A stretch of DNA of 64,000 nucleotides from Pseudobowmanella zhangzhouensis (GCF_042662685.1 NZ_JBHSYO010000008.1:62001-126000); one strand, 5' to 3'; shown: positions 44,102-54,099, counted from the stretch's first letter. The notes: generated by a model not told the origin, from the letters alone. Numbers and translations: made by a program.

Positions 44102-46123
44102 ATGAAATTGACTGTCGCAACTCGGGTAATTGGCGGCTTCGCAGTTATCATCCTTGCTCTCTTTCTGGTTGGAATTTCCGCCTTAATCAATTTTAACTCC
44201 ATTTCCTCGGATAATGAGCGTGCCAATACCATAGCCATTCCGACTATGGATAATTCTGGGAATCTGAAAACCAGCTTTCAAACCATGAGTAAGCTGACCA
44301 TTGAAGGCTACTATGAGCAAGAATCAGCAGAATTAAATAAGCACCTGAATCGTTTTGCCAATGTGCAACAAACCTTTGAAAGTAGCCTAAGCCAATTAAA
44401 AACCGTGCTGCGCAATCAGCCACAAATGTTGCAGAACGTTGCAGGCATAGAAGATAGCTACGGTCAGTACCAAAACAACGTCAAGCAGATGTTCTCCCTG
44501 CGTGAGAACGTATTGAGCGGTGCCAAGAAAATTCGCGATAAACTGGACTCTCTGGAAGAAAATGCCGATGACACTTCAACCCTGTTATTGGATTTTTCAG
44601 ATGCCGATGAAGTTGCCGATAGCGCTAAATTGACCAAAGCTGCCTCGATCGGCTCTGATATTGAATCTGCATTGATGGCGTTGGTGTCGGTCTCAAATGA
44701 GTTTGCCAAAACTACGACCCCGACCCGTGCAGAAACCCTGGGTAACGAAGTCGGATTGACCTTAACCCGCGCTACCGAAGGGTTTGCACAAATGCTCAGC
44801 CAGGCGGGTAACGACCCTACAGGAATGCTCGCTGATGTGGATGAAAAACTAAAAGTCATCGAGCAGGATATTAGCGGCGCAACAGGATTGATTGCGTTAC
44901 AAAAACTGCGCTTAAAGCAACAAGCCGACGCGCAACAAGCTCTGGTGAGATCAGAGCAAAATATTGCTGATGCGACAGAAAAACTGAATTTATTACTGCA
45001 GCAATCGGACACCCTTGCCAAGCAAATTGCCGGCAGTGTCGACAGTTCAGTATCCAAAGGTTTAACCATCACCTTGATCGTAATGGTAATCGCTGTCGTT
45101 GCAGCCATGCTAATTGGCTGGCGCGTAGTGCGAGCCATTATTGTGCCGTTGAATAATGTCAACGAGCTGCTCAACGTGGTTGCCGCCGGCGATCTGACCC
45201 GCAAGCTGGATGACTCAAAACAGGATGAATTTGGTGATCTGGCACGCAACTGTAACAACCTGATCGATAGTCTGAAAAACCTGATTGCCGGTATCAGTAG
45301 CCGCGCCGCACAGTTGGCTGCTGCCTCTGAACAGACCTCGGCAGTAACCGCACAAACGACAGTATCAATTCAGGAACAAAAATCTCAGGTTGCTCAGGTC
45401 GCTACGGCTACGACTGAGATGAACAGCACGTCAGAGATTGTCTCGCGCAATGCCATCGATACGCTGCAGCAAATTAAACAGGCAGACGCCGAAGCTGAGC
45501 GGGTCAAATCCATCTCAATCGAAAATAAAGACACCATCCTAAGCCTGGCCAAAGAAGTAGAAGCGGCGGCGCAGGTCATCAATAAATTACATCAGGACAG
45601 TGCCAGCATCGGTGGCATTCTGGATGTTATCCGCGGCGTTGCCGATCAAACTAACCTGCTGGCGTTAAACGCCGCGATTGAGGCTGCCAGGGCTGGCGAA
45701 CAAGGCCGAGGTTTTGCTGTGGTAGCAGATGAAGTACGCACCCTTGCCAGCCGCACCCAACAAAGCACGCAGGAAATTCAATCCATGATTGAAATGCTGC
45801 AGGTTGGCGCCGAAAAAGCCGTTTCTGTAATGCAACAGGGACAACGTCAGGCCGAAGTGTGCGTAACCCAAACAGAAAATGCCACACTCGCACTGAACTC
45901 GATTACAGACGCTGTACATCACGCTTACGATGTCAGTGCCCAGATTGAGCAATCGGCCCAAGAGCAACATCGTGTATCGCAAGAGATTAGTGAGCGACTG
46001 GAGAATATTGTCTCCATTGCAGAAGAAACTGCTACAGGCGCTGAGCAAACAGCAGATAGCAGCCAGGAAGTGGCCAAACTGGCAGAGGAGTTACAAGCCT
46101 CTATTCAGCAGTTTAGAGTATGA
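44102..46123 (+). CDS. Methyl-accepting chemotaxis protein
   Basis: A 673-residue chemoreceptor: membrane helix 1 (about 9-29), a helical periplasmic sensor region (about 30-320, four-helix type, without a recognised ligand motif), membrane helix 2 (about 322-342), a HAMP domain (about 343-396), then a long signalling coiled coil. The hairpin tip that contacts CheA and CheW, DQTNLLALNAAIEAARAGEQ, begins near residue 515. No C-terminal CheR-docking pentapeptide is visible (it ends QFRV). It is expressed from a sigma-28-like promoter and ends in a strong terminator. The ligand is unknown. Confidence 0.94.
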   Translation: MKLTVATRVIGGFAVIILALFLVGISALINFNSISSDNERANTIAIPTMDNSGNLKTSFQTMSKLTIEGYYEQESAELNKHLNRFANVQQTFESSLSQLKTVLRNQPQMLQNVAGIEDSYGQYQNNVKQMFSLRENVLSGAKKIRDKLDSLEENADDTSTLLLDFSDADEVADSAKLTKAASIGSDIESALMALVSVSNEFAKTTTPTRAETLGNEVGLTLTRATEGFAQMLSQAGNDPTGMLADVDEKLKVIEQDISGATGLIALQKLRLKQQADAQQALVRSEQNIADATEKLNLLLQQSDTLAKQIAGSVDSSVSKGLTITLIVMVIAVVAAMLIGWRVVRAIIVPLNNVNELLNVVAAGDLTRKLDDSKQDEFGDLARNCNNLIDSLKNLIAGISSRAAQLAAASEQTSAVTAQTTVSIQEQKSQVAQVATATTEMNSTSEIVSRNAIDTLQQIKQADAEAERVKSISIENKDTILSLAKEVEAAAQVINKLHQDSASIGGILDVIRGVADQTNLLALNAAIEAARAGEQGRGFAVVADEVRTLASRTQQSTQEIQSMIEMLQVGAEKAVSVMQQGQRQAEVCVTQTENATLALNSITDAVHHAYDVSAQIEQSAQEQHRVSQEISERLENIVSIAEETATGAEQTADSSQEVAKLAEELQASIQQFRV

Positions 46124-46135
46124 TGATAACCAATT

Positions 46136-46163
46136 AAAAAGGGCGCCTAAGGCGCCCTTTTTT
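46136..46163. terminator. Bidirectional terminator between chemoreceptor and S9 peptidase
   Basis: GGGCGCC-TAA-GGCGCCC with A run before and T run after; serves both convergent genes. Confidence 0.93.
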
Positions 46164-46174
46164 GTCTGTTCAAA

Positions 46175-48088
46175 CTACTGACATTTGTTATCTAACCAAT
46201 CCAGTAATGCATTGTAAAACTCAGTTTTGTGCTCGTAATACAAGGTATTTGAGAAGTGGTCAGCACCTTTGAGCTCCAGATACTTATAGTCTTTGTTCAA
46301 TTCTTTCAACTTGTCTACGAACAAACGACTGTGCTCAACAGGAACACGTTGATCGATATCACCATGCACCACCAATATCGGGACATTAACTTTATCTACA
46401 TGCTCAATCGGCGAAACGCCTTTCACTGTCGGTCCCTGCAGGATTCGTCCGAAGCGACTGCCGTTAATACTGGCACCAATCCGGTCTAAATCACTCACCC
46501 CAGCGCCAGCAACGGTACAGGTATACAAATTATTCTCACGCATTGATCCAGCAAACGCAGCATAACCGCCATAGCTCCAGCCGAACATCATCAGACGCTG
46601 TTTGTCTGCAAGGCCTTTCTCCACCAGATACAAGGCTGCATCATCCAGGTCATCCTGCATCTCGAAGCCCCATTTTTTATCGCCCGCTTTCCAATGATCC
46701 ATGCCGAAACCTTCGGAACCACGATATTGCGGCTGAATCACCAGATAACCGTGACTTGCAAGCAATTGTGACCATTCGTCATATATAACTACGTCACGGG
46801 CCCAAGGTCCACCATGCGGCAATACCACCGTTGGATATGGCTTTTTGCCAACCGCTGGCATGGTGACATAAGCGGGAACCTTCCGACCATCACGCGCCGT
46901 GTATTTGACGTACTTTACGCTACCCAATTGTTCGGGCTTTAACAGGGGAGATTTTTCACCAAGGAAAGCGAGATTCTTTTTATCGGACAGCAGATAATAT
47001 TTTCCCGGATTTTTGTCCGACTCGGTATAAATCACGATTTGATTATCGTCTTGAGAACGACTCATCAATCGCACGTACTCGCCGTCAAATAAACCTTCTA
47101 CCGCTTTCTGCAACGCTTCAGCTTCTGCATCAGTGAAATACAACGTAGGCCATTTTGCCGTGTAGCTAAAACCTAATAATCGACCAGCTTCACCTTGTTT
47201 TGAACTCGTAATAACACTGCCAGCATCGACACCGGCAAGCCCGAATAAACGCTCGGAATATTCACCGGTACGGATGTTGTAAAGATATATGCCAGTTGTA
47301 TCTTCACCTCGATTCGCGTTTACATATATCTCATCAGGATTCTCGCGGGAAAAACCAGCAAAAGAGAAATTTGATCGATCTTCCGGTGTATTAACATTCA
47401 CCAATCGCCATTCATCATCACCCTTGAGACGAGCATAGGTGCGGATAGAGTTTGTCGCAGCGTCATATCCTGCACCCGCACGAACTTCACCATCCCAGTC
47501 CACCACAAAGCCGCTACTGACTTTGTCATTGCCACGCATAACTGTCTGGGTACGACCATTGTTAATGTTGAATTTTACTACATCAGGTATCCAGTTATTG
47601 TTCACGTCGTAGGTCAACAGGATATGGTCAGGGTCGTTGGGCAACTGACTGGTAATTGAGAAATAGGCTGCGTTGTCTCTGGGAAAAGGGACTAACCAAT
47701 CTCCTTTGCCATTTGCATTAACGATTGCGCCTTTGTTAACCCAATAGTTACTGTTGCCATCTTGAATATTCTGGCGAAAGCTGACGTAAATCTTGTCGTT
47801 ATTCAGCCAGGCACCATTCATCATTTCCATGCGAGAAGCGCCAAAGCGAATCGGTTCCGCCTTTAAATTTGCGGTATCGTGCACTTCTAATATGTAATCA
47901 CCGTTCTTGCTTGTCGCACGGCGGATCAATAATTTTTTGCCATCGGGCGATACGCTTGCCTGAGTCATCGCAGGCAGCACAGCAAAGGCTTCAACTTCCG
48001 GCATCGGCGTGGGGGCGTCTTGCGCTACGAGTTCGCCAGAAATAACTACCGACAGGGAGAACAATGACACCATAAGTTGCTTTTTCAT
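46175..48088 (-). CDS. S9 family prolyl oligopeptidase-type peptidase (exported)
   Basis: A 637-residue protein with a signal peptide (about 1-22), an N-terminal beta-propeller region (about 40-370) and a C-terminal alpha/beta-hydrolase domain. The nucleophile is in GWSYGGYAAF (serine near 505), the aspartate in HGDIDQRVP (near 577) and the histidine in GADHFSNT (near 613). This is the acyl-peptide hydrolase/dipeptidyl-peptidase-like S9 group common in marine Alteromonadales. It probably cleaves peptides in the periplasm. It lies behind a large TonB receptor on the same strand, but a terminator separates them, so cooperative peptide use is inference. Confidence 0.93.
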   Translation of the reverse strand: MKKQLMVSLFSLSVVISGELVAQDAPTPMPEVEAFAVLPAMTQASVSPDGKKLLIRRATSKNGDYILEVHDTANLKAEPIRFGASRMEMMNGAWLNNDKIYVSFRQNIQDGNSNYWVNKGAIVNANGKGDWLVPFPRDNAAYFSITSQLPNDPDHILLTYDVNNNWIPDVVKFNINNGRTQTVMRGNDKVSSGFVVDWDGEVRAGAGYDAATNSIRTYARLKGDDEWRLVNVNTPEDRSNFSFAGFSRENPDEIYVNANRGEDTTGIYLYNIRTGEYSERLFGLAGVDAGSVITSSKQGEAGRLLGFSYTAKWPTLYFTDAEAEALQKAVEGLFDGEYVRLMSRSQDDNQIVIYTESDKNPGKYYLLSDKKNLAFLGEKSPLLKPEQLGSVKYVKYTARDGRKVPAYVTMPAVGKKPYPTVVLPHGGPWARDVVIYDEWSQLLASHGYLVIQPQYRGSEGFGMDHWKAGDKKWGFEMQDDLDDAALYLVEKGLADKQRLMMFGWSYGGYAAFAGSMRENNLYTCTVAGAGVSDLDRIGASINGSRFGRILQGPTVKGVSPIEHVDKVNVPILVVHGDIDQRVPVEHSRLFVDKLKELNKDYKYLELKGADHFSNTLYYEHKTEFYNALLDWLDNKCQ

Positions 48089-48108
48089 TTTACCTCCAAA
48101 TGTAAAGT

Positions 48109-48141
48109 AAAAAGGGCTCTCCTGAATTACAGAAGAGCCCC
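48109..48141 (-). terminator. Terminator of the 1055-residue TonB receptor gene
   Basis: GGGCTCT/AGAGCCC stem with a 13-base interior that can add a CT/AG pair; on the minus strand it is followed by TTTTTAC. It lies between the receptor and the S9 peptidase. Confidence 0.85.
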
Positions 48142-48164
48142 TGATTACTAACCTAATTGGTCAA

Positions 48165-51100
48165 TTAGAACTTCGCACCGAAGTTCATATACGCAGTGCG
48201 GCCAAAGACATCGTAACCTACACCCAGAGGGAAGTTACGCACTGAGAACACACCACCACCATCAACTTTATTTGGCGCATCGTTGAACACGTTACGTACA
48301 CCAACAGCAACAAACATGTTGTCGAAGTTGTAGCTCAGTGCCACGTCGTGACGGAAGTAGTCTTCAGTCCAGTAAACCGGACGGCAAGACTGTGCCAGAC
48401 CGTCACACGGAGTACCATCTGGGTCGAATTCACCCGGATTATCAGCTTCACCGCCACCGATGAACTGGGTACGCCATGTTAAACGGAAATCGCTGTATTC
48501 CAACGACAAACGAGCATCCGCACGCCAGTCTGGATAAGCAGGTTCACCCGCATTGTCATCTTCAGTGTCCAGAATTTGGAAGTACTGTTCTTTCAGGTTG
48601 GTCGCCGTCATATCAAACGTTACACCCAGATTATTGTCACCTACTACAAAGTCTTGCTTATAGTAGATGTTGTAATCCACACCTTTAGACGTAATCAAAC
48701 CCACGTTGATGAAAGACGCATCAAGCAGTTCAATTGAGCCATCATCACCACGGGTGATACGGCTACAGAAACCACTGGAACCATCCGGAACTTCAGGGTT
48801 GTTGAAACACTGGTTAACGATGAACTGATTGCTTGGCTCGCTGATGCTGTCAGATACTTCGATGCTGAAACGCGTCATCGACAAGGTCAATTCGAATTCA
48901 TCGGTGAATGGCTGTTCGAAGATAACACCATACGTTTTCGCTTTAGAGCGCTCTTCGGTCAGAGTCAGTGAACCACCAGTACTGATTTCAACGTTAACAC
49001 TTGAAGCGAAACGGTTGGTTGGATCACCCAAACCAAGTGTCGTTGGGTCTACACCATTAGCAGTACAGGAATCCAATACACGTTGCAGACGAGTATCTTC
49101 GCTAGCAACATAGATTTGTGCTGAATCTACATCGCTCGGATCTGATGGAGCGCGAGCACCTTCAGGTACTACACACGGGTCAAATACGTTGTTAAACCCA
49201 GTTGTACCGTTTAAGAAACGTTCACGAAGGTTTGGTGCACGATATGAGGAGCCCTGTGTTCCACGGAAAGTTAACCATTCGTTAGGACGGTAAATAGCTT
49301 TCACGTTGTATGTCGTTGCTGGGGCATAGTAGCTCTCATCTGTCCAACGACCAGATGCAGAAACAGTCAGTTCTTCAGCGAGTTCATGACCTTTCAGCAA
49401 TGGGAATTCCATCTCTGTGAAAAACTCACGCAGAGTACGGCTACCGTCAGCACCCTGGTCAGCAAAGAAGTGCATTAACAGACCCTGTGATGTGACGTCA
49501 TTTGGATTGGAAATGATTTCGTCTCGACGGAACTCAACACCAAATACCGCAGGAACAACTTCATCGTTCCATGGTAATTGCATCAGGTCACCTGCAATGT
49601 ATGCACTGGCCAGACGTTGGGTGATTTTGGTTTCCATGTAACGCTCTGCGAACAGGAATGCCGCCTCTTCTGCAGTGAAGCTACCACCGCCTTCCTGGAA
49701 GATATTCGAAGCAAACAAATTCACAGGAACGCAGCCTTCACCACAGCTGATAGTGCCATCATCCAGACGAACAGCGGCCAATGATTCGGCTAAACGGTCT
49801 TCATGGATACCCCACGTTGAGTTTTCACCTTTAGAGCCACTTAAAGAAACGTATGCTTCATAAATCCAGTTACCCGCACCAACGTCGTCCATGAAACGTA
49901 CGTCGCCGGTCAGACCCGCAACTGCACGATATTGAGATACGTCTACAGTTTCGTAATCGCGGTCACCACGGATATTAACAATCGGTGTTACGCCTTGAGG
50001 ACCGTAAGGGAATCCAATTCCTGCACGACAGTCAACCGCGTTAATGGCATCTGTACCACATGGGTTATATGGGTTCGACGCTGGCACAAATGGGAAGAAC
50101 TGACCACCAGGACTGAAGCCATCTGAGTTACGAGTTGCGTACAAGCCTTCAAAGAACAGTTTGGTGTTGCTCTCGCCACCCAAGTCGTATTCACCATTGA
50201 CGATGGCACTGATACGGCGGTTCTGACGAACGAAGTCTCCACTGTTGTAATAGGCTGAACGCTGATAGTTGTAGAACGGATCTTGGAAATCAAAATCCAG
50301 ATATCCGTCACCATCGCCATCGATGAAGCCCATATCATCGATGCCATCACCGTTACTGTCTCCAGCCACCCAGCTAGGCAACAAACCAATCAATGAAGTT
50401 GGGATAGAAGACTCACTGTAATTTGGCACGCCAATGTTAGAAGAACCCGGGGTGTAATATACGCTACCAAACCATGGGATACTGATTCGGTTAGTCAACG
50501 GGAAAATATCGCAGTTCGTGAAGTTAGACTTTAATGGGCCCAATCCACGGTTACCACTCAGGATTTCACCCGGAATGTTTGACTCGTAGTAGAAACCTTC
50601 ACAGTCGCTGAAGAATTCGCTCTGGGCGAATGACATAGCATCAACTTCGTTGTATTCCAGACCAGCGCTGATAAAGCCATTATCGCTGGAAGTACCGTAC
50701 ATCATAGAGAGTACTTTACGATCGCCACCGCCAGACATCGGATTCGAGAAGGACGCTTCTACTTCAAAACCTTCTACGTCTTTCTTCAGAATAACGTTAG
50801 CAACACCGGCTACCGCATCTGAGCCGTAAACAGTCGAGGCACCATCTAACAGGCTCTCAACGCGCTGAATCATTACGCCTGGAATCAAAGCAAGGTCAGC
50901 AGCGACAGGGGCACCACCTACACCAGCGGGTGCAATCCGGCGACCGTTGATCAGAACCAGAGTACGCTCTGCTCCCAGACCGCGATAACCAATGGTTTGG
51001 GCTCCTGGACCATTGTCTAATACAAAGCCATTAAAAGTATTGTCGATCTGAGTACCAGCACTCTGACTGGATTGTTGCAGCATTTCACCTGCATCGAACA

Positions 51101-51332
51101 AGCCTAATTCACGCGATAAATCACCATCGATAATTTGAATTGGTGACGCACTGGAGAATTCCTGTTTACGTAAACGTGAACCTGTAACGACGACTTTTTC
51201 TACGTCTTCTTTCACTTCGTCTTCATCAAGCGCATCCTGAGCTTCCTGAGACCAAGCTGCAGATGATACAGCGATCGATCCGCATAGGAGTGAGTATTGA
51301 ACCGCTTTAGCGATTTTGCTCTTGTCTAGCAT
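48165..51332 (-). CDS. TonB-dependent receptor (large, 1055 residues)
   Basis: Outer-membrane TonB-dependent transporter: signal peptide (about 1-28), acidic linker, TonB box-like EKVVVTGSRL (45-54), plug domain (about 60-185 with YRGLGAERTLVLINGRR and YGSDAVAGVANVILKKD) and a 22-strand type barrel ending NFGAKF. It has no carboxypeptidase-like or STN domain. A surface-loop candidate at about 325-348 contains two calcium-loop-like acidic repeats. The type is frequent in Alteromonadales and Xanthomonadales and often serves peptides or glycans; the substrate is not deducible. A good ribosome-binding site (AGGGAG) precedes the ATG, and a sigma-70-like promoter lies about 80-105 bases upstream. 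Confidence 0.93.
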   Translation of the reverse strand: MLDKSKIAKAVQYSLLCGSIAVSSAAWSQEAQDALDEDEVKEDVEKVVVTGSRLRKQEFSSASPIQIIDGDLSRELGLFDAGEMLQQSSQSAGTQIDNTFNGFVLDNGPGAQTIGYRGLGAERTLVLINGRRIAPAGVGGAPVAADLALIPGVMIQRVESLLDGASTVYGSDAVAGVANVILKKDVEGFEVEASFSNPMSGGGDRKVLSMMYGTSSDNGFISAGLEYNEVDAMSFAQSEFFSDCEGFYYESNIPGEILSGNRGLGPLKSNFTNCDIFPLTNRISIPWFGSVYYTPGSSNIGVPNYSESSIPTSLIGLLPSWVAGDSNGDGIDDMGFIDGDGDGYLDFDFQDPFYNYQRSAYYNSGDFVRQNRRISAIVNGEYDLGGESNTKLFFEGLYATRNSDGFSPGGQFFPFVPASNPYNPCGTDAINAVDCRAGIGFPYGPQGVTPIVNIRGDRDYETVDVSQYRAVAGLTGDVRFMDDVGAGNWIYEAYVSLSGSKGENSTWGIHEDRLAESLAAVRLDDGTISCGEGCVPVNLFASNIFQEGGGSFTAEEAAFLFAERYMETKITQRLASAYIAGDLMQLPWNDEVVPAVFGVEFRRDEIISNPNDVTSQGLLMHFFADQGADGSRTLREFFTEMEFPLLKGHELAEELTVSASGRWTDESYYAPATTYNVKAIYRPNEWLTFRGTQGSSYRAPNLRERFLNGTTGFNNVFDPCVVPEGARAPSDPSDVDSAQIYVASEDTRLQRVLDSCTANGVDPTTLGLGDPTNRFASSVNVEISTGGSLTLTEERSKAKTYGVIFEQPFTDEFELTLSMTRFSIEVSDSISEPSNQFIVNQCFNNPEVPDGSSGFCSRITRGDDGSIELLDASFINVGLITSKGVDYNIYYKQDFVVGDNNLGVTFDMTATNLKEQYFQILDTEDDNAGEPAYPDWRADARLSLEYSDFRLTWRTQFIGGGEADNPGEFDPDGTPCDGLAQSCRPVYWTEDYFRHDVALSYNFDNMFVAVGVRNVFNDAPNKVDGGGVFSVRNFPLGVGYDVFGRTAYMNFGAKF

Positions 51333-51408
51333 TGTGTGTCTCCCTGGGGGAATTGTTGTTAGGTAATGAATGCGACTTTTTTTGAGTGAATATTAGCCGC
51401 ATCTTCCC

Positions 51409-51437
51409 ACCATATGAGGATGACACTCTCTTTACAA
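51409..51437 (-). promoter_or_regulatory. Candidate promoter of the 1055-residue TonB receptor
   Basis: TTGTAA-N17-TATGGT on the minus strand. The -35 lies in TTGTAAAGAG, which also occurs upstream of the Oar-like receptor at 61347-61356. Confidence 0.45.
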
Positions 51438-51494
51438 TAGCTTTGCAGAATTAGATTATTCAAAAAAAGAATATAAAAATTAAATTCTTTAAAA

Positions 51495-51989
51495 TCAGTA
51501 AGTTAGCTTGGAGTATGTAGCAAAAGTCAAATTGTAACAATTTTTATCGTCAGCAACATATTGCTCAGAATTGACCAAAGTCCATTGGTAATGCTGTTGA
51601 TAATTCGGGAATTGGGTGTCACCGTCGATATTTGCGTCAATAAAGGTGAGATACAAGCGGTCGCATCGGGGCAGGAAAGTTTGATAAATATTCCCACCAC
51701 CGATCACCATTACTTCTTCACAATCACCTGCTGCGGTTAACGCCTCTTCAGGATTGTTAACTACAACGGCCTCGTCAAGCTTATAAGTACTATCTCGGGT
51801 GATGACGATATTCAGGCGCCCTGGCAGCGCCTTGCCAATCGACTCGTAGGTCTTGCGTCCCATGATGACAGGTTTACCTAGTGTCACGGCTTTAAAGTGC
51901 TTTAAATCCGCCGGTAAATGCCATGGCATCTGATTATCTTTGCCGATAACCCGATTGTGCGCCATGGCGGCAATCATGGAAATTCGCAT
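51495..51989 (-). CDS. folA: Dihydrofolate reductase
   Basis: A 164-residue NADPH-dependent enzyme making tetrahydrofolate. The start MRISMIAAMAHNRVIGKDNQMPWHLPADLKHFK, with catalytic Asp in the PADLKHFK helix, and GRKTYESIG and VIGGGNIYQTFL match chromosomal FolA. The C-terminus is short-tailed like E. coli DHFR (159). Located next to obgE, transcribed in the same direction, 14 bases after it. Confidence 0.97.
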   Translation of the reverse strand: MRISMIAAMAHNRVIGKDNQMPWHLPADLKHFKAVTLGKPVIMGRKTYESIGKALPGRLNIVITRDSTYKLDEAVVVNNPEEALTAAGDCEEVMVIGGGNIYQTFLPRCDRLYLTFIDANIDGDTQFPNYQQHYQWTLVNSEQYVADDKNCYNLTFATYSKLTY

Positions 51990-52003
51990 ACTACGTCCTT
52001 GTG

Positions 52004-53170
52004 TTAGCGCTGATAAATCACTTCGACGTCGTAATCGTCGTCATCAAAATCATCGTCGTCATCGTCTTCGTCTTCGAAGTCATCAACCATATCCAGTGCC
52101 TCATCATGGTAATTACCCCATTTAAATGACACTTCAGGCTTCTGCTCTTCTTCCTGTTCAACCGGCAATGAAGAAATGTAGTTCATGATTTCTTCACACA
52201 AGTGCTGGGTGTTGTGCTGCTGATAACCGGATATCTGGAAATACGGACCGTCCCACTCTAACTCTTGCAAAATACGCTGACAGACTTCGTCCGCCTCTTC
52301 TGGCAGCAACAGGTCAACTTTATTGAATACCAGCCAGCGCGGCTTACCAGCCAGCTTCGGACTGTATTTTTCCAGTTCCTGCACAATTTTACGCGCATTC
52401 TCAGCTGGATCTGATTGATCCATCGGGAGTAAATCAATCATGTGCAACAGGATACGACAACGTTCCAGATGCTTAAGGAAACGGATACCCAGCCCTGCAC
52501 CTTCAGCAGCACCTTCAATCAGCCCCGGTATATCCGCAATAACAAAACTGCGCTGCTGATCCAATCGCACCACACCTAAGTTAGGTACGAGTGTAGTGAA
52601 CGGATAATCGGCCACTTTCGGTTTGGCCGCCGACACGCTGCGAATAAAGGTCGACTTACCGGCATTTGGCATACCCAACAACCCAACGTCGGCTAACAGC
52701 ATCAACTCTAATTTCAGGTTACGGATATCGCCCGGTGTACCGTTTGTTTTTTGGCGTGGGGCACGGTTAGTACTGGTTTTAAACCGTGCATTACCTAAGC
52801 CATGGAAGCCACCTTTGGCAACGAGTAAACGCTGACCATGACGGGTTAAGTCACCCAGAATTTCATGGGTGTCGACGTCTGTCGCACGGGTTCCAACTGG
52901 TACTTTGAGCTCTAAGTCTGCGCCGCCTTTACCGGTACAGTCTGAGCTTTGACCATTTTGACCACGTTCGGCGCGATGGAAGCGCTCGAAACGGAAATCG
53001 ATCAGGGTGTTGAGGTTTTCATCAGCCACCAGGTAAACGCTACCGCCATCACCGCCGTCACCACCATCGGGACCACCTTTTGGCACATATTTCTCGCGAC
53101 GGAAACTAACGGTCCCGTTACCACCGTCACCCGCCTCAACACGGATTTCCGCTTCATCAACAAATTTCAT
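52004..53170 (-). CDS. obgE: GTPase Obg (ribosome assembly)
   Basis: A 388-residue Obg-family GTPase: glycine-rich Obg fold (about 1-158), G domain with GMPNAGKST, DIPGLIEGAAEGAG and NKVD, and a C-terminal tail rich in Asp and Glu (about 362-382) typical of gammaproteobacterial ObgE. It acts as a late 50S assembly factor and ppGpp-binding growth regulator. It follows rplU-rpmA in the usual order, with a terminator between rpmA and obgE. Confidence 0.98.
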   Translation of the reverse strand: MKFVDEAEIRVEAGDGGNGTVSFRREKYVPKGGPDGGDGGDGGSVYLVADENLNTLIDFRFERFHRAERGQNGQSSDCTGKGGADLELKVPVGTRATDVDTHEILGDLTRHGQRLLVAKGGFHGLGNARFKTSTNRAPRQKTNGTPGDIRNLKLELMLLADVGLLGMPNAGKSTFIRSVSAAKPKVADYPFTTLVPNLGVVRLDQQRSFVIADIPGLIEGAAEGAGLGIRFLKHLERCRILLHMIDLLPMDQSDPAENARKIVQELEKYSPKLAGKPRWLVFNKVDLLLPEEADEVCQRILQELEWDGPYFQISGYQQHNTQHLCEEIMNYISSLPVEQEEEQKPEVSFKWGNYHDEALDMVDDFEDEDDDDDDFDDDDYDVEVIYQR

Positions 53171-53259
53171 TGCGAATTACCTGATATAAACACTGATATT
53201 GAACTTGCACCTACATTGTACCTTAGAGACAGTTTTGTGTAAGCGCGAGTTTGAATTCT

Positions 53260-53290
53260 AAAAAAAAGCCCCGCAGTTGCGGGGCCTTTT
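53260..53290 (-). terminator. Terminator after rpmA
   Basis: GCCCCGCA-GT-TGCGGGGC with a T run in the minus orientation (and four T on the plus side) lies after the rpmA stop and before the obgE start. Confidence 0.92.
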
Positions 53291-53311
53291 GTAATTTCGT
53301 TGGAGACGAGC

Positions 53312-53569
53312 TTATTCAGCTACGATGCTCACGAATTTACGGTTCTGAGGACCTTTAACTTCGAATTTTACTTTGCCGTCAGACAAAGCAAACAAAGTGT
53401 GGTCACGACCCAGACCAACGTTGTCTCCAGCGTGGAACTTAGTGCCGCGCTGACGAACAATGATGTTACCGGCTAAAACTGATTCGCCACCGAAACGCTT
53501 AACACCTAAGCGTTTGCTTTCGGAATCACGACCGTTCTTAGTACTACCACCAGCCTTTTTGTGTGCCAT
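53312..53569 (-). CDS. rpmA: 50S ribosomal protein L27
   Basis: An 85-residue ribosomal protein whose N-terminus MAHKKAGGSTKNGRDSES reaches the peptidyl-transferase centre. Normal length. It lies 17 bases after rplU. Confidence 0.99.
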   Translation of the reverse strand: MAHKKAGGSTKNGRDSESKRLGVKRFGGESVLAGNIIVRQRGTKFHAGDNVGLGRDHTLFALSDGKVKFEVKGPQNRKFVSIVAE

Positions 53570-53586
53570 GTGTCGTTGCTCCTAAA

Positions 53587-53898
53587 TTATGCGCTAATAC
53601 CAGTGATTTTCACTTCTGTGAACCACTGACGATGTCCCGCTTGCTTACGGTGGTGCTTACGGCGACGGAATTTAACGATAGTGACTTTGTCACCACGACC
53701 GTGCGTTACCACTTCAGCTTTAATTTTACCACCAGCTACGTATGGAGCGCCGATTTTAACGTCATCACCATTGCTAACCATCAGTACGTTATCGAACTCG
53801 ATAGCTTCGCCAGGTGCAACTTCCAGCTTCTCCAAACGAACGGTTTGACCTTCAGTCACACGGTGTTGTTTACCACCACTTTGGAAAACCGCGTACAT
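53587..53898 (-). CDS. rplU: 50S ribosomal protein L21
   Basis: A 103-residue ribosomal protein (MYAVFQSGGKQHRV, KFRRRKHHRKQAGHRQWF). Normal length. First gene of rplU-rpmA, with a clear sigma-70 promoter about 63-91 bases upstream. AGCGGAG precedes the ATG. Confidence 0.99.
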   Translation of the reverse strand: MYAVFQSGGKQHRVTEGQTVRLEKLEVAPGEAIEFDNVLMVSNGDDVKIGAPYVAGGKIKAEVVTHGRGDKVTIVKFRRRKHHRKQAGHRQWFTEVKITGISA

Positions 53899-53960
53899 AT
53901 ATAACTCCGCTCATGAAACGCCCAATTGAGGCGTTATAAGATTCTTAAAACAGGGCGCGA

Positions 53961-53989
53961 ATTCTACGTGAAAGGCTTTTTTGCCGCAA
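53961..53989 (-). promoter_or_regulatory. Sigma-70 promoter of rplU-rpmA
   Basis: TTGCGG-N17-TAGAAT on the minus strand, with optimal spacing, 63-91 bases before the rplU start and divergent from ispB. Confidence 0.75.
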
Positions 53990-54099
53990 GACTAAATTTG
54001 CATTTATTTCGTACAACCACACAGCTTTCGTATGTCACTGGTATAGTCGGTCGAAATTTGTAAAAATCCCCGCGGGAAAACAGGTTACCAATCAATACA

